From the NCBI GenBank assembly GCA_024638705.1, contig JAHEJV010000008.1, positions 1 to 36,851 of the forward strand: a stretch of 36,851 nt of DNA. The letters are read 5' to 3'. Origin of the DNA: Deltaproteobacteria bacterium (GTDB lineage Bacteria > Myxococcota_A > UBA9160 > SMWR01). Positions 1 through 10,581 of the stretch are shown one piece after another; position 1 is the stretch's first letter; each line of letters starts with the position of its first letter. The position numbers were made by a program, and so were the translations under genes. The notes under the pieces were generated by a model, which was not told the origin of the DNA, searched no databases, and saw nothing but the letters and a program-made list of their open reading frames with translations.

Positions 1-852
1 CCCCAGGAAGCGCGTCAGCGTGTAGAGCGACGCGATCTCCCCGGTGCGCGACTCGGCATGCGGAAGCAGCGCGCCGATCCCGGCGAGGTGTCTTCCCTCG
101 ACGAAAGCACCGAACCCGCCAGCGAGCACCCGGTCGAGGGCCGCCTCGTCTCGCTCGGCGAGGTAGCCCTCCGCCACCCCGCGCGCGATCAGATCGTGGG
201 CGGCGTCGAGGTCGTCGATGCCGAGTCGGCGGATGTCGACATAACGGTCCCGCGTGAAGAGCGTCCCGGAGCCCGCATAACTGAAGAGCTCCTCGCCGAG
301 GCCGTCGGCCGTGCAGACGTTCACCGCGGGCACGCCGGCCCGGAGCGCGGCTTCCACCTCGCGCAGGAGGGGCGCGCGCTTCGCCGCGTCACCCACCGGG
401 TCGGCGAAGAGCCCGGTCAGCTCCGCGAGATCGACGAAGGAGACACGCGAGCCGTCGCCGCGCACGAGCGCGCCGAGCGGGTCGAGATAGACGAGCTTCG
501 CGACGCCCAGGGCGATCGCGGCGTCGCGGCAGGCCGCGTCGAACCCCTCGCCCGGGTCGAGCAACCACGCGGTACGCACGTGCTCGCGGAGCGCGCGCCA
601 CACGGAACCGAGCGCCCGCGAAGCAGGCGTTTCGACGGGGCGCGCACCGAGTCGGTCGGCGAGACCCGGGTCGGAGGTCAGCAACACCACCCGCGTGCGA
701 TTGCGCTCGAGTTCGTCGAGCACGGCGCGGAACGCGGCGCCGTCCGAGACCTCCTCGCTCCGACACGCGATCGCGAGCGTGCGCTCGCGGAATTCGGCCA
801 GGTAGAAGGCCTTCTCCGAAAAGGAGGCGATCGCACGGGTTTCGCCCGACAT
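1..852 (-). CDS. Amino-acid N-acetyltransferase / N-acetylglutamate synthase-like (AAK-like + GNAT), 3' end truncated by window edge
   Basis: Own reverse-strand translation from ATG at 852 (MSGETRAIASFSEKAFYLAEFRERTLAIACRSEEVSDGAAFRAVLDELERNRTRVVLLTSDP...NVCTADGLGEELFSYAGSGTLFTRDRYVDIRRLGIDDLDAAHDLIARGVAEGYLAERDE...) is open to the window edge. The arrangement resembles the AAK-GNAT junction of ArgA-type proteins. Confidence 0.65.
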   Translation of the reverse strand, partial: MSGETRAIASFSEKAFYLAEFRERTLAIACRSEEVSDGAAFRAVLDELERNRTRVVLLTSDPGLADRLGARPVETPASRALGSVWRALREHVRTAWLLDPGEGFDAACRDAAIALGVAKLVYLDPLGALVRGDGSRVSFVDLAELTGLFADPVGDAAKRAPLLREVEAALRAGVPAVNVCTADGLGEELFSYAGSGTLFTRDRYVDIRRLGIDDLDAAHDLIARGVAEGYLAERDEAALDRVLAGGFGAFVEGRHLAGIGALLPHAESRTGEIASLYTLTRFLG

Positions 853-892
853 TCAGCCAGTTTGGCGGATGTTGGTGTATCGTGCCGCGCCG

Positions 893-2665
893 ATGGAGTG
901 GCAGGGTTGGCTCACGCTCGCGGTCGTTGGCGTGACGCTCGTCGCGATGGTCCGGGAAGTCGCCGGTCCCGACCTCATCATGATGGCCGGGCTCTTCGCT
1001 CTGGCCGGCGCCGGCGTGCTGACCCCGGCCGAGACCTTCGCCGGCTTCGCCAACCCGGCGCTCGCCACGGTCGGCATCCTCTTCGTCGTCTCCGCCGCCC
1101 TGCGCGAAACCGGCGCCCTCGACGACAGCATCGGTCGGCTGTTCTCACGCGCCCGCAACGAAGCGAGCGGGTTGATCCGGATCTGCCCGCCGGTCTCCCT
1201 GCTCTCTGCGTTCCTGAACAACGCCCCGATCGTCGCGATGATGACGCCGGTGGTGATCGACTGGACCCGTCGGGTCGGGCTCTCGCCCAGCCGCCTGCTG
1301 ATCCCGCTGAGCTATGCGGCGATCCTCGGCAGCATTCTGACGCTGATCGGCACGAGCACGACGCTCACCGTGGCGGGCCTCGTACACGAGTCGCCGGGGA
1401 TGGAGAAGATCGGCTTCTTCGAACTGACCCCGGCAACGCTCCCGATCGCGCTCGTCGGGCTCCTCTACCTCCAGTTCGTCGCACCGCGGCTGCTACCGAA
1501 CCGGATGGGCCCGGTCGACCGGCTCGGCGAGGAGCGCCGCGAGTACACGACGTCGATGCGGGTCGAGATGGAGAGCCCGTTGATCGGCCGCACCGTCGAA
1601 GACGCGAACCTGCGACAGCTGCCCGGCCTCTTCCTCGTGGAGATCGTGCGGGGGGGCCGCGTCGTGACCCCGGTCGGCCCCGAGGAGGTGATCGAAACCG
1701 GGGACGTGCTGGTGTTCGCGGGCGTCGTCTCGACGATCGTCGAGCTCCAGCGCATCCGCGGCCTCGTTCCGATCTCGGAGGAGGACGTCCCCGCGCACCG
1801 CTCGCCCGACGAACGGTTGATCGAAGCGGTGATCTCGGCGTCGTCCCCGCTGATCGACCAGAGCATTCGCGACGCGAACTTCCGCACGGTCTACGACGCC
1901 GCCGTCATTGCCGTGCATCGCAACGCCCAGCGCGTGCCGGGAAAGATCGGCGAGATCGTCCTCGAGGCCGGCGACACCCTGCTGCTCCAGACGGCGCCCG
2001 GCTTCATCCGCGCGCATCGCAACAGCCCGGACTTCTATCTCGTGAGCGAATTGCCGGACAGCGAAGCTCCCCGCCACGACCGCGCCTGGATCGCCATCGC
2101 GATCCTGCTCGCGATGGTCGTCGCCGCCGGCACCGGCGTGTATCCGATCTCGATCGCCGCCTTCCTCGCCGCCGGAATGTTGATCGCCACCCGCTGCATC
2201 AACGGGCGCATCGCGCGCAGCAGCGTGAACTGGTCGATCCTCGTGGTGATCGGCGCCGGCCTCGGGATCGCGGGCGCGATGGAGAAGAGCGGCGCCGCGG
2301 CCGCGGTCGCCGACACGATCGTGCTGGCGTCGGGCGGTCTCGGTCCGATGGCGACCCTCGCCGTGATCTACTTCTCCACCCTCCTCCTCGCCGAGCTCCT
2401 CCATCACAACGCGGCCGTCGCCCTCACCTTCCCGATCGCCGTCGCGACGGCGACGCAACTCGGTGTCGACACGCGGCCCTTCGTGATGGCGGTGATCCTG
2501 GGCGGATGTTGCGCATTCGCGTCTCCGGTCACCTACCAGACGCACCTGATCGTGTACGGCCCCGGTGGCTACCGCTTCGCCGACTTCGTGAAGGTCGGGC
2601 TGCCACTCGATGCGATCTGCGCGGTCGTCGCGCTGACGATGATTCCGCGCGTCTGGCCCTTCTGA
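893..2665 (+). CDS. SLC13/DASS-family permease with two central TrkA-C (RCK_C) domains
   Basis: Hydrophobic N and C halves (FLNNAPIVAMMTPVVIDW; LLHHNAAVALTFPIAVATA) flank regulatory segments (ESPLIGRTVEDANLRQLPGLFLVEIVRGG; ASSPLIDQSIRDANFRTVYDAAVIAVHR). Start could be 869 or 893. Confidence 0.92.
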   Translation: MEWQGWLTLAVVGVTLVAMVREVAGPDLIMMAGLFALAGAGVLTPAETFAGFANPALATVGILFVVSAALRETGALDDSIGRLFSRARNEASGLIRICPPVSLLSAFLNNAPIVAMMTPVVIDWTRRVGLSPSRLLIPLSYAAILGSILTLIGTSTTLTVAGLVHESPGMEKIGFFELTPATLPIALVGLLYLQFVAPRLLPNRMGPVDRLGEERREYTTSMRVEMESPLIGRTVEDANLRQLPGLFLVEIVRGGRVVTPVGPEEVIETGDVLVFAGVVSTIVELQRIRGLVPISEEDVPAHRSPDERLIEAVISASSPLIDQSIRDANFRTVYDAAVIAVHRNAQRVPGKIGEIVLEAGDTLLLQTAPGFIRAHRNSPDFYLVSELPDSEAPRHDRAWIAIAILLAMVVAAGTGVYPISIAAFLAAGMLIATRCINGRIARSSVNWSILVVIGAGLGIAGAMEKSGAAAAVADTIVLASGGLGPMATLAVIYFSTLLLAELLHHNAAVALTFPIAVATATQLGVDTRPFVMAVILGGCCAFASPVTYQTHLIVYGPGGYRFADFVKVGLPLDAICAVVALTMIPRVWPF

Positions 2666-2689
2666 GCGACGCTCCATGCGCAGCCCCGC

Positions 2690-2713
2690 GGGGCGCCGGC
2701 GCGAAGGCGCCCC
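2690..2713 (+). terminator. Stem-loop GGGGCGCC-(8)-GGCGCCCC 24 nt after the permease stop
   Basis: Perfect 8-bp inverted repeat; no T-tract, so terminator function is tentative. Confidence 0.4.
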
Positions 2714-2909
2714 GGAATGCGGGCAAGCTGCCGCCCGGCTGCGTAAGCGCTCGTTTTATCAAGGCATCTTCGTGAGGATCCGCGAGCGAATCGCCGATAC
2801 CTCTTCTTGCATTCGGGCCACGATCTGGTACTGCGGCGCGAATCCCCCATTCTCCGACCGGACGACTCCGCAGTCGGCGGTCCAACCCCCAGTTTTTCAT
2901 GGACTTTGA

Positions 2910-3110
2910 GGCGCCGATCCTGCAGAATACCGGGCTGTTCGGAGTGCCCCCCCGACATCGCTCACACGCCGCCGTCCGGCGGACGCCGTTTCCCCAATCC
3001 CTGCCTGTTGCGCCCAATGGCCGACGGCTCCACTCATGCTCACCGTCGGCGCTCCAGGGCCTCGTGCAACACGAGGGAACCGAGCCTGCGGAAACGCATC
3101 GAGAGGAGCC
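2910..3110 (+). ncRNA. Candidate 6S RNA (ssrS-like)
   Basis: ~200-nt unannotated stretch. Long irregular closing stem GGCGCCGAUCCUGC...CGGGCU with AGCCUG...GCAUCGAGAGGAGCC; apical CCGACGG...CCGUCGG; 3' bubble hairpin CCUCGUG-CAA-CACGAGG followed by GAACCGAGCCUGCGG, resembling the E. coli 6S 3' half (AAGGGUUACAGCCUGCGG). Confidence 0.4.
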
Positions 3111-3206
3111 GCCGGGAATGTCCCACAAAATGATTGAAACGAGATCGCTCCGGGCGGCATCCGACATCTTCGTTCGGAGTCGCACCGGCCGGTCGAGGTA
3201 TACGTC

Positions 3207-4649
3207 GTGAAGGTCGAAGAGAAGACCAAGTCGGCCAAGGCTGCTGCCAAGCCCACCAAGGCCGCAAAGTCTGCCAAGGCCACGAAGTCCGAGAAGTCGG
3301 AGAAATCCGAGGGGAAGACTTCCGTCGCGCAGGGAGCCACCCGCGCTGCACCCGCCGAGGATCTCGATCCCGGCCGTGAGCGGCGCCCCCTGGAATCGTA
3401 CTTCCAGGAGATCGGCGGAACCCGGACGCTCAAGCGCGAAGAAGAGGTGATCCTCGCCAAGGAGCTCGAGTCCGCGACGCAGCAGCTTCGCGAAGCGCTC
3501 TACGCCATCCCCACTTGTGCGCGTCACGTCGTGGCGCGGTGGGACGAGCTGCGCGCCCTGTCCCACACCGGCGCGAAGCTCTCCGAGTCGGTCGGAGACG
3601 AAGAGACCGGCGAGATCGCCGCGCGCGTCGAGCGGGCGGTGAAGCGCCTGCGCACGCTGCTCGGTCAGCGCGACAAGGCGCGCGCCGCGAAGAGCAGCAA
3701 GGACCTCGACAAGGTCGACGCCCGCATTTCCCGCGAGATGAAGTCGGCGCAGCTCTCGCTCGCCATGCTCGCCGAGATGCGCGGCAAGGTGCTCGAACTC
3801 TCGCGCGACATGAAGCGCGCGCGCCGGGGCACGAAGCGCTTCAAGGAGCTCGAGGAGCTGGCCGAGTTGTCACGCGCCGAGCTGCTCGACCGGGTCGCAG
3901 ACGTCGAGAACGCCCACGACCGGATGAGCGACGAGAAGAACCGCTTCATCGAGCACAACCTCAAGCTCGTCGTCGCGATCGCGAAGGACTACCGCAACCT
4001 CGGCCTGTCCTTCCCCGACCTCATCCAGGAAGGCAACCTCGGCCTGATCCGCGCGGTGGAGAAGTTCGATCACCGGCGCGGCTTCAAGTTCTCGACCTAC
4101 GCCGTCTGGTGGATCCGCCAGGCCCTCGTGCGCGCGATCCAGAACCACTCGCGGACGATCCGCCTGCCCTCCCACGTGCACGACCGGCTGCAGCGCAGCC
4201 AACGCGTGCGTGCGGAGCTGACCGGGAAGCTCGGCCGCGAGCCGACGCCGGCCGAGCTGGCGCCGGCGCTGGGAACCGACGCGGGCGCGCTCGAGGCGCT
4301 CGACCTCCTGTCGCGCGAGGCGATCTCGCTGGAATCGTCGGTCGCGGGCACCGAGAAGCGGCTCGAAGACTTCGTGGCCGACCCGACCTCGTCGGCGCCG
4401 GACAACGGCCTGGACGGCGAGCGCATGCGCTCGGGCGTCGGCTACCTGATCGGCGCGCTGACCTCGCGCGAGCAGCTCATCCTTCGCCTGCGCTACGGCC
4501 TCGGTGGCGAAGAGGAGCACACGCTCGAGCAGATCGGTCAGTCGCTCGGACTCTCGCGCGAACGCGTGCGACAGCTCGAAGCGCGCGCGCTCAAGAAGCT
4601 GCGCGAGACGCTGCCCGCGCAGAATCTGCATCCGATCCTCGAGCCTTAG
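3207..4649 (+). CDS. RNA polymerase sigma-70 family factor (RpoD/RpoS-type, probably group 2) with Lys/Ala/Ser-rich N-terminal tail
   Basis: Region 2 ([73 protein letters not shown]) and region 4.2 ([29 protein letters not shown]). GTG start. Confidence 0.95.
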   Translation: MKVEEKTKSAKAAAKPTKAAKSAKATKSEKSEKSEGKTSVAQGATRAAPAEDLDPGRERRPLESYFQEIGGTRTLKREEEVILAKELESATQQLREALYAIPTCARHVVARWDELRALSHTGAKLSESVGDEETGEIAARVERAVKRLRTLLGQRDKARAAKSSKDLDKVDARISREMKSAQLSLAMLAEMRGKVLELSRDMKRARRGTKRFKELEELAELSRAELLDRVADVENAHDRMSDEKNRFIEHNLKLVVAIAKDYRNLGLSFPDLIQEGNLGLIRAVEKFDHRRGFKFSTYAVWWIRQALVRAIQNHSRTIRLPSHVHDRLQRSQRVRAELTGKLGREPTPAELAPALGTDAGALEALDLLSREAISLESSVAGTEKRLEDFVADPTSSAPDNGLDGERMRSGVGYLIGALTSREQLILRLRYGLGGEEEHTLEQIGQSLGLSRERVRQLEARALKKLRETLPAQNLHPILEP

Positions 4650-4672
4650 CCCGGGGATCTCGCGGACGAAAC

Positions 4673-4703
4673 ATCGCCCGGAGGCACGCCGCCTCCGGGC
4701 GAT
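4673..4703. terminator. Bidirectional intrinsic-type stem-loop between convergent sigma-factor gene and uppP
   Basis: Perfect 13-bp inverted repeat ATCGCCCGGAGGC-ACGCC-GCCTCCGGGCGAT between stops at 4649 (+) and 4724 (-). Confidence 0.7.
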
Positions 4704-4723
4704 CTCGCTTCAGCGCCCGGCGC

Positions 4724-5503
4724 TCAGAGCCACGACCACGCCAGGAAGGCCGCCCCGGCCGCCCAGACGTAGTAGGCGAAGTGGTGGAAGCCCTGTGTGC
4801 GCAGCAGACGCACGAAGAGCCAGATCGCGGCGACGCCGGACACACCAGCCGCGGCGCTGCCCACCATGAGCGGCACGACCGCCTCCGGGGCGATCGCGGC
4901 GAGCTCTCCGAGCTTCAACACGGCCGCGCCGAGGATCACGGGAATGCTCATCAGGAAGGAGAACTCGGCAGCGGCCGTCGGGGCGATCCCGAGCGCGAGC
5001 GCCGTCGCCACGGTCGAGCCGCTGCGCGAGATGCCGGGCACGATCGCGAAGGCCTGGGCGCAGCCGATCCAGAGCGCGTCCGTGAAGCCCGGTGTCTCTC
5101 CGCGCGCGCCGGGAAGCGTGCTTCGCGTGGACCACAGGATCGCGCCCGTCGTCAAGAGCGCGAAGCCGACCACCGGCGGGCGATCGAAGAGCCCTTCGAG
5201 GAAATCCCCCGCGACGAGCACGAGCGCCACGGCGGGAAGCGTCGCGACGCCGAGCTTGCCGACGTACGCGATCGCCTCCGGTCGACGCTTCAGTGTGTCG
5301 ACGACCAGCTCGCCGACCCGCCTTCGGTAGAACACGAGCACGCTCACGAGCGTCGCGACGTGCACCGCCACCTCGAACACCACACCCGATTCCTCGAGGC
5401 CGAGGAGGCTCTGAGCCATCACCAGATGCCCGGAGCTGGACACCGGCAGGAACTCGGTGAGTCCCTGCACGAACCCGAGCCACAGCGCTTCGACCGTGGT
5501 CAT
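4724..5503 (-). CDS. uppP: Undecaprenyl-diphosphatase (BacA/UppP)
   Basis: MTTVEALWLGFVQGLTEFLPVSSSGHLVMAQSLLG and GISRSGSTVATAL motifs. Confidence 0.97.
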   Translation of the reverse strand: MTTVEALWLGFVQGLTEFLPVSSSGHLVMAQSLLGLEESGVVFEVAVHVATLVSVLVFYRRRVGELVVDTLKRRPEAIAYVGKLGVATLPAVALVLVAGDFLEGLFDRPPVVGFALLTTGAILWSTRSTLPGARGETPGFTDALWIGCAQAFAIVPGISRSGSTVATALALGIAPTAAAEFSFLMSIPVILGAAVLKLGELAAIAPEAVVPLMVGSAAAGVSGVAAIWLFVRLLRTQGFHHFAYYVWAAGAAFLAWSWL

Positions 5504-5531
5504 CGTCCGACCGGAATCGATGCGATTGCCG

Positions 5532-8500
5532 TCATCCGCCCCCCGCGACCGGCATCGGCAGGGTCGCGGTCTCGCGTGAGGGCTTCCGGCGGAGGCGCGC
5601 CGTGACGCGCTCGATCACGACGTAGGTCGCGGGCACGACGAAGAAGGTGAGCGCGGTGGAGAAGAACATCCCTCCGACGACCGCGATGCCGAGCGGCGCA
5701 CGCGCATCGCCGCCGGCGCCCCGTCCGAAGGCGATCGGGGCGATGCCCACGAGCGTGGCGAGCGCCGTCATCAGGATGGGCCGGAAGCGCGTCTTCGCCG
5801 CGCCGATCGCGGCCTCTTCGAGCCCCTGGCCGCGCCGCCGCAGCTGGTTGGCGAACTCGACGATCAGGATGCCGTTCTTCGTCACCAGGCCGACGAGCAT
5901 CACCAGGCCGATCTTCGAATAGATGTTCAGCGTCATCCCCGTCACCCCGAGCGCGAGCAGCGCGCCGGTGAAGGAGAGCGCGACGGCGACGAGGATCGTG
6001 AGCGGATGCACGAAGCTCTCGAACTGCGCTGCGAGCACGAGGTAGACGATCAGGATTGCGAGGCCGTAGGCGAACGCGAGCGCGCTCCCCGACTCGACGA
6101 ACTTCTCGGACTCCCCGGCCAACACGACGCGATAGCCGCCCTCTTCCGGCAGTCGCTCTTCGGCGAGCTTTGCGACGGTGGCGATCGCCTCGCCCTGCGA
6201 CACCTCCTCGGGCCGGACCGTGAAGCGGACGTTGCGCAGCCGGTCGTAGTGGTGGATCGAGCGCGGCGCGACCGTCTCCCGCACCGTCACCAGGCCCGAG
6301 AGGGAGGCGAGCTGGCCCGAGGCGTTGCGCACCGGAAGCTCGAGGAGATCGCGCGGATCGTTGCGCTCGCCGCGGCCGAGCTGTGCGACGACGTCGTAGG
6401 TCTCCCCTTCCAGCTTGAACGTCGACATGTCGCGACCGCCGAGCATCACCTGGAGCGTGCGCGCGATCTCGCGCACCGAGATGCCCTGATCGCTGGCGCG
6501 ATCGCGGTCGATCTCCACCTCGAGCTGTGGCTTGTCGAGATGGATGTCGAGGTCGGTCGACCCGTACCCCGGCAACGACTGCACCTCCTTCTCCACGGCG
6601 CTGCCGATCGCGGCGAGCGTCTGGAGATCGGGCCCCTGGATGCTGATGTCGACGGTCGCCGAGCTGAATCCGCGCAGCGGCGACGGCTCGTATGCGAAGG
6701 CCTTGATGCCCGCGACGTTCTCCAGGCGCTCGCCGATGTCGTCGGCCACCTCCTTCTGGCTGCGATCGCGTGTCGCCTCGGGCACGAGCGAGGTCATCAT
6801 GATGCCCTGGTTGACGATGCCGGGCGTTCCGATGCCGAGTGCGATCACCGAGAAGACACTCTTCACTTCGGGCGTCGCGAGGACGATCTGCTCCGCCTGC
6901 GCGTGATAGGCGTCCATGTACTCGATCGTCGCGCCCTCGGGCGCCTGGGTCCAGACGATGACGAAGTCGCGGTCGGTACCCGGGATCAGCTCTTCGTCGA
7001 TGCCCCGGACGAGCAACACCCCGAGCAGGACCCAGACCGCCGCGACCGCCACGACGAGGCCCGGCCGCGCGATCACCCGCTCGAGGAGCGACCCGTAGCG
7101 TTCGGAGAGCCGCTCGAAGAAACGCGCGAGTACACCCTTCAGCCCCGACTCGGTCTCGCCGCGCCGCACCACCCGCGCGCACAGCGCAGGCGAGAGCGTG
7201 ACTGCGACGAAGCCCGACACGGCGAGCGCCGCGGCGACGGTGACCGCGAACTCGCGGAAGAGGCGCCCGGTGAGGTCCTGCAGGAACGTGAGCGGCAGGA
7301 ACACCGCGACGGCGGAAACCGTGGCCGCCACCACCGCGAACGAGATCTCGCGCATGCCGCGACGCGCCGCCTCGATCGGGGACGTGCCCGACTCGACCCA
7401 GCGCGAGATGTTCTCGAGCACGACGATCGCATCGTCCACGACGAGTCCGATCGCGAGCGTGATCCCCATCAGCGTGAGCGTGTTCAGGGTGAAGCCGGCG
7501 AAGTAGAGGAACGCCATCGATCCCAGGATCGACACCGGAATCGCGACGGCCGGCACCAGCGTGGCGCGCAGCGAGCGCAGGAAGCCATAGATCACCAGCA
7601 CCACGAGGAGCGCCGCCTCGAAGATGGTGCGGGTGACGTCGTCGATCGATTGGCGGATGAAGATCGACGAATCGAAGGGGATGGTGAGCTGGACACCCTC
7701 GGGCAGCTCGCCGCGCAGGCGCTCCACCTCTGCGCGCACCTCGCGCGTGACGTCGAGGGTGTTCGCCTTCGACTGCTTCACGATGCCGAGGCCGATCGAC
7801 GGAATCCCGCCGACGCGCACGATCTTGCGGACCGTCTCCGCACCCACCTCCACGCGTGCGACGTCGCGCAGGCGCACGAGGTCGCCGCCGCGGTTTGCGA
7901 CCACGAGATTCTCGAACTCCTCGACGGTCCGCAGCTCGCCGAGGCTCCGCACCGTGAACTCGGTGTCCGCGGATTCGACGCGCCCCGACGGGATGTCGAC
8001 GTTCTGCCGCGACAGCGCGTCCTCGAGGTCGAGCACCGTGAGTCCGTGCGAAGCGAGGATCCGGTTGTCGATCCAAAGCCGCATGGAGTAGCGCCGCTCG
8101 CCGCCGATGATGATGCTCGCGACGCCCGGCAGCTTCGCGATGCGATCGGTGACGTAGCGCTCGGCGAGGGTCGTCAGCTCGATCTGGTCGTAGCGGGCAC
8201 CGGAGAGTGCGAGCCACATCTGGGCGTTGGCGTCCGAGTCGCGCTTCGCGACGACCGGCTCCTCGACTTCGTCGGGAAGATCGTTGCGCACCCGGGCGAC
8301 GCGATCGCGCACGTCGTTGGCGGCCTGGTCGACGTCCACGTCGAGCTCGAACTCGATCGAGATCGACGACACCTGCTCGCGGCTCTCGGACGTGAGGTGC
8401 TTCACGCCGGGGATGCCGTTGACCTGGTCTTCGATCACGTCGGTGACGGAGGTCTCGACCACCTCGGGCGCGGCGCCCGGGAACACCGTCGTCACCGATA

Positions 8501-8633
8501 CGACCGGCGGATCGATGTCGGGCAGCTCCCGGTTCGGCAGACGCGTGAACGAGATCACCCCGAAGAGCACGATCACGAGCGACATGACCGACGCGAGAAC
8601 CGGCCGATCGATGCAGACCTGGGAGATCCTCAT
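5532..8633 (-). CDS. RND (HAE1/AcrB-like) efflux transporter permease subunit
   Basis: 1033 aa; [103 protein letters not shown]. Confidence 0.97.
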   Translation of the reverse strand: MRISQVCIDRPVLASVMSLVIVLFGVISFTRLPNRELPDIDPPVVSVTTVFPGAAPEVVETSVTDVIEDQVNGIPGVKHLTSESREQVSSISIEFELDVDVDQAANDVRDRVARVRNDLPDEVEEPVVAKRDSDANAQMWLALSGARYDQIELTTLAERYVTDRIAKLPGVASIIIGGERRYSMRLWIDNRILASHGLTVLDLEDALSRQNVDIPSGRVESADTEFTVRSLGELRTVEEFENLVVANRGGDLVRLRDVARVEVGAETVRKIVRVGGIPSIGLGIVKQSKANTLDVTREVRAEVERLRGELPEGVQLTIPFDSSIFIRQSIDDVTRTIFEAALLVVLVIYGFLRSLRATLVPAVAIPVSILGSMAFLYFAGFTLNTLTLMGITLAIGLVVDDAIVVLENISRWVESGTSPIEAARRGMREISFAVVAATVSAVAVFLPLTFLQDLTGRLFREFAVTVAAALAVSGFVAVTLSPALCARVVRRGETESGLKGVLARFFERLSERYGSLLERVIARPGLVVAVAAVWVLLGVLLVRGIDEELIPGTDRDFVIVWTQAPEGATIEYMDAYHAQAEQIVLATPEVKSVFSVIALGIGTPGIVNQGIMMTSLVPEATRDRSQKEVADDIGERLENVAGIKAFAYEPSPLRGFSSATVDISIQGPDLQTLAAIGSAVEKEVQSLPGYGSTDLDIHLDKPQLEVEIDRDRASDQGISVREIARTLQVMLGGRDMSTFKLEGETYDVVAQLGRGERNDPRDLLELPVRNASGQLASLSGLVTVRETVAPRSIHHYDRLRNVRFTVRPEEVSQGEAIATVAKLAEERLPEEGGYRVVLAGESEKFVESGSALAFAYGLAILIVYLVLAAQFESFVHPLTILVAVALSFTGALLALGVTGMTLNIYSKIGLVMLVGLVTKNGILIVEFANQLRRRGQGLEEAAIGAAKTRFRPILMTALATLVGIAPIAFGRGAGGDARAPLGIAVVGGMFFSTALTFFVVPATYVVIERVTARLRRKPSRETATLPMPVAGGG

Positions 8634-8637
8634 GTTC

Positions 8638-8741
8638 GACTTCGCTCGCCTGCGGCTCGCTGCGCGCCGGCTCCGCCGGCTTGCGTGGCCGTCCGACTTC
8701 GCTCGCCTTCGGCTCGCTGCGCGCCGGCTGCGCCGGCTTGC
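8638..8741 (-). repeat. Two tandem cores (8638-8684 and 8695-8741, 57-bp period) of the palindromic repeat family, filling the MFP/RND intergenic gap
   Basis: Reverse strand reads GCAAGCCGGC(nnn)GCCGGCGCGCAGCGAGCCGMAGGCGAGCGAAGTC twice, reaching to within a few nt of the MFP stop and the RND ATG. Confidence 0.9.
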
Positions 8742-8742
8742 A

Positions 8743-9879
8743 TCAGGTGCCCTCGCCGATCAGCGAGCCTTCGGCGGGGGTCTTGCGGGCGCGACCCATC
8801 AACGGGTTCTCGGCAGCACGCACGAGGGTGCCTTCGCTCACTTTGTGGGTGCCGGCGGAAACGACGCGCGTGCCGGCCGGGAGCCCCTGCACGATCTCGA
8901 CGATGCCGCGCTCGCGGACGCCCACCTCGACGGGCTGGCGCGTCACGGTGTCGTCGTCGCCGACCTTCCAGACGTAGGGGCCGCGGTGATCGAGGGCGAC
9001 CGCGGATTCGGGAAGCACGATCGCCTTCGGCTCGCGGCGCAGCTCGAGATCGACGTTGGCGAACAGGCCCGGGGCGAGCCGGCCGTCCGCGTTGTCGATC
9101 CAGGCCTTCACCCAGATGCGGCGATTGGTGGGATCGAGCGTCGGGGAGACGAAGAACACCTCGCCGGGAAACTTCTCACCCGGGTAGGGACGCACCCACG
9201 CGCTGACGCGCATGCCCGGTCGGGCGAAGGGCAGCCCGTCGTCGCTGATCGCGAAGGTGACCTGCAACCGATCGACCGCGTCGACGCGGATCAGCTCGTC
9301 CTCCTCTTCGACGCGCGCGCCGGGGTCGACGTGGCGCTGCCCCACGACGCCGTCGAACGGCGCTCGGATCCGGGTTCGTTCGAGATCGACGCGGGCGAGG
9401 TCGACGCGCGCCCGCGCGACCTCCCATTCGGCGCGCGCGGCATCGGCCTGGGCGGCCGAGGAAGCGTTCGCACTCACCAGCTGCGAGGCCCGCTTCCAGC
9501 GCAGGTGGGCGAGATCGCGGTTCGCCTCGGCCTCGCGCAGCTTCGCCGCCTGCTCGCCGTCGCGCAGACGGAAGAGCACGTCGCCCTCGGCGACCCGCTG
9601 CCCCTGTTCGACCTCGATCGACGCGATCACGCCCTGGATCTCGGGTTTGAGCGTGACGGCATACTCGGCGTCCAGTTGTCCGCTGAAGACGGCCGTGTCG
9701 ATGAAGGGCTCGGGCTCGACCCGCAGCACCTCGACCACCACGGCCGAGGGACCTTCGTCGGCCACCTCTCCTTCCTCGCAGGACGCACCCATCAGGGCGA
9801 GGAGGAAGGCGGCAAGAACGGCTACGCGGCGCTGGATTGCACGCGCACGTTTCTCGTCTCGCCGGGTGAGGGTCCGCAC
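8743..9879 (-). CDS. RND efflux periplasmic adaptor (membrane fusion protein), lipoprotein
   Basis: [38 protein letters not shown] lipobox; [66 protein letters not shown]. The longer ORF to 10695 is an artefact over thrH. Confidence 0.93.
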   Translation of the reverse strand: MRTLTRRDEKRARAIQRRVAVLAAFLLALMGASCEEGEVADEGPSAVVVEVLRVEPEPFIDTAVFSGQLDAEYAVTLKPEIQGVIASIEVEQGQRVAEGDVLFRLRDGEQAAKLREAEANRDLAHLRWKRASQLVSANASSAAQADAARAEWEVARARVDLARVDLERTRIRAPFDGVVGQRHVDPGARVEEEDELIRVDAVDRLQVTFAISDDGLPFARPGMRVSAWVRPYPGEKFPGEVFFVSPTLDPTNRRIWVKAWIDNADGRLAPGLFANVDLELRREPKAIVLPESAVALDHRGPYVWKVGDDDTVTRQPVEVGVRERGIVEIVQGLPAGTRVVSAGTHKVSEGTLVRAAENPLMGRARKTPAEGSLIGEGT

Positions 9880-9969
9880 ATTTCGAGCGTATCGAAGGGC
9901 CTCCGGCACCGCTCGAAACCCGCGTCCGGCAAGCGCCTGCGGACGCCCGGATCTGCTAGAAAGCCACCC

Positions 9970-10581
9970 GTGATCATCGCCTGTCTCGACCTCGAGGGCG
10001 TCCTCGTCCCGGAAATCTGGATCAACGTCGCCGAGCGCACGGGCATCGACGCGCTGCGCATGACCACTCGCGACGAGCCCGACTACGACGTGCTGATGGG
10101 CAAGCGTCTCGCGATTCTCGACGAGCACGGCCTCGGTCTTCCCGACATCCAGGACGTGATCGGAACCCTGTCGCCGCTCGAGGGCGCGCCGGCCTTCGTC
10201 GACTGGCTGCGCGAGCGCTTCCAGGTCGTGGTCCTGTCGGACACCTTCTACGAGTTCGCCGCGCCGCTGATGCGTCAGCTCGGATTCCCCACGCTCTTCT
10301 GTCACCGTCTGGTCGCAGACGGGAAGGGCCGCGTCACCGACTACCGGCTGCGCATGCCCGATCAGAAGCGCGCCGCGGTGAAGGCCTTCCACGGGCTGAA
10401 CTTCCAGGTGATCGCCGCGGGCGACTCCTACAACGACACCTCGATGTTGGGCGAAGCGGATGCAGGCATCCTGTTCCGACCGCCGGACAACGTGATCGAA
10501 GAATTTCCGGACTTTCCGGTGACGCGCACCTACGACGAGCTGCGCGAAGCCTTCCTGGAGGGAGAACGACGATGCGCTTGA
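9970..10581 (+). CDS. thrH: HAD phosphatase, ThrH-like (phosphoserine phosphatase/homoserine phosphotransferase)
   Basis: [50 protein letters not shown]...[29 protein letters not shown]...[28 protein letters not shown]. Confidence 0.92.
   Translation: MIIACLDLEGVLVPEIWINVAERTGIDALRMTTRDEPDYDVLMGKRLAILDEHGLGLPDIQDVIGTLSPLEGAPAFVDWLRERFQVVVLSDTFYEFAAPLMRQLGFPTLFCHRLVADGKGRVTDYRLRMPDQKRAAVKAFHGLNFQVIAAGDSYNDTSMLGEADAGILFRPPDNVIEEFPDFPVTRTYDELREAFLEGERRCA

Noticed and set aside
58-2775. 905-aa forward ORF overlapping the N-acetyltransferase-like gene and the SLC13 gene
   Set aside because: Arg/Pro/Asp-rich low-complexity translation; the reverse-strand frame (1-852) and the 893-2665 frame give coherent proteins. 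GC-rich shadow ORF.
2714-2900. Weak hairpins upstream of the candidate 6S region, including GACCG...CGGTC followed at a distance by GTTTTTC
   Set aside because: Stems are short or interrupted and the T-run is ~12 nt away; not convincing as a terminator.
9026-9046. CGCCTTCGGCTCGCGGCGCAG resembles the repeat core
   Set aside because: Only a short match inside conserved adaptor coding sequence ([15 protein letters not shown]); no flanking GCCGGC hairpin or tail, likely coincidental.
6006-9206. 1066-aa forward ORF opposite the RND permease
   Set aside because: Antisense shadow (HDRRE-rich composition) of a clear RND gene; same reasoning for 5500-8217, 3515-5605, 22029-23954, 25436-27553 and similar long ORFs.
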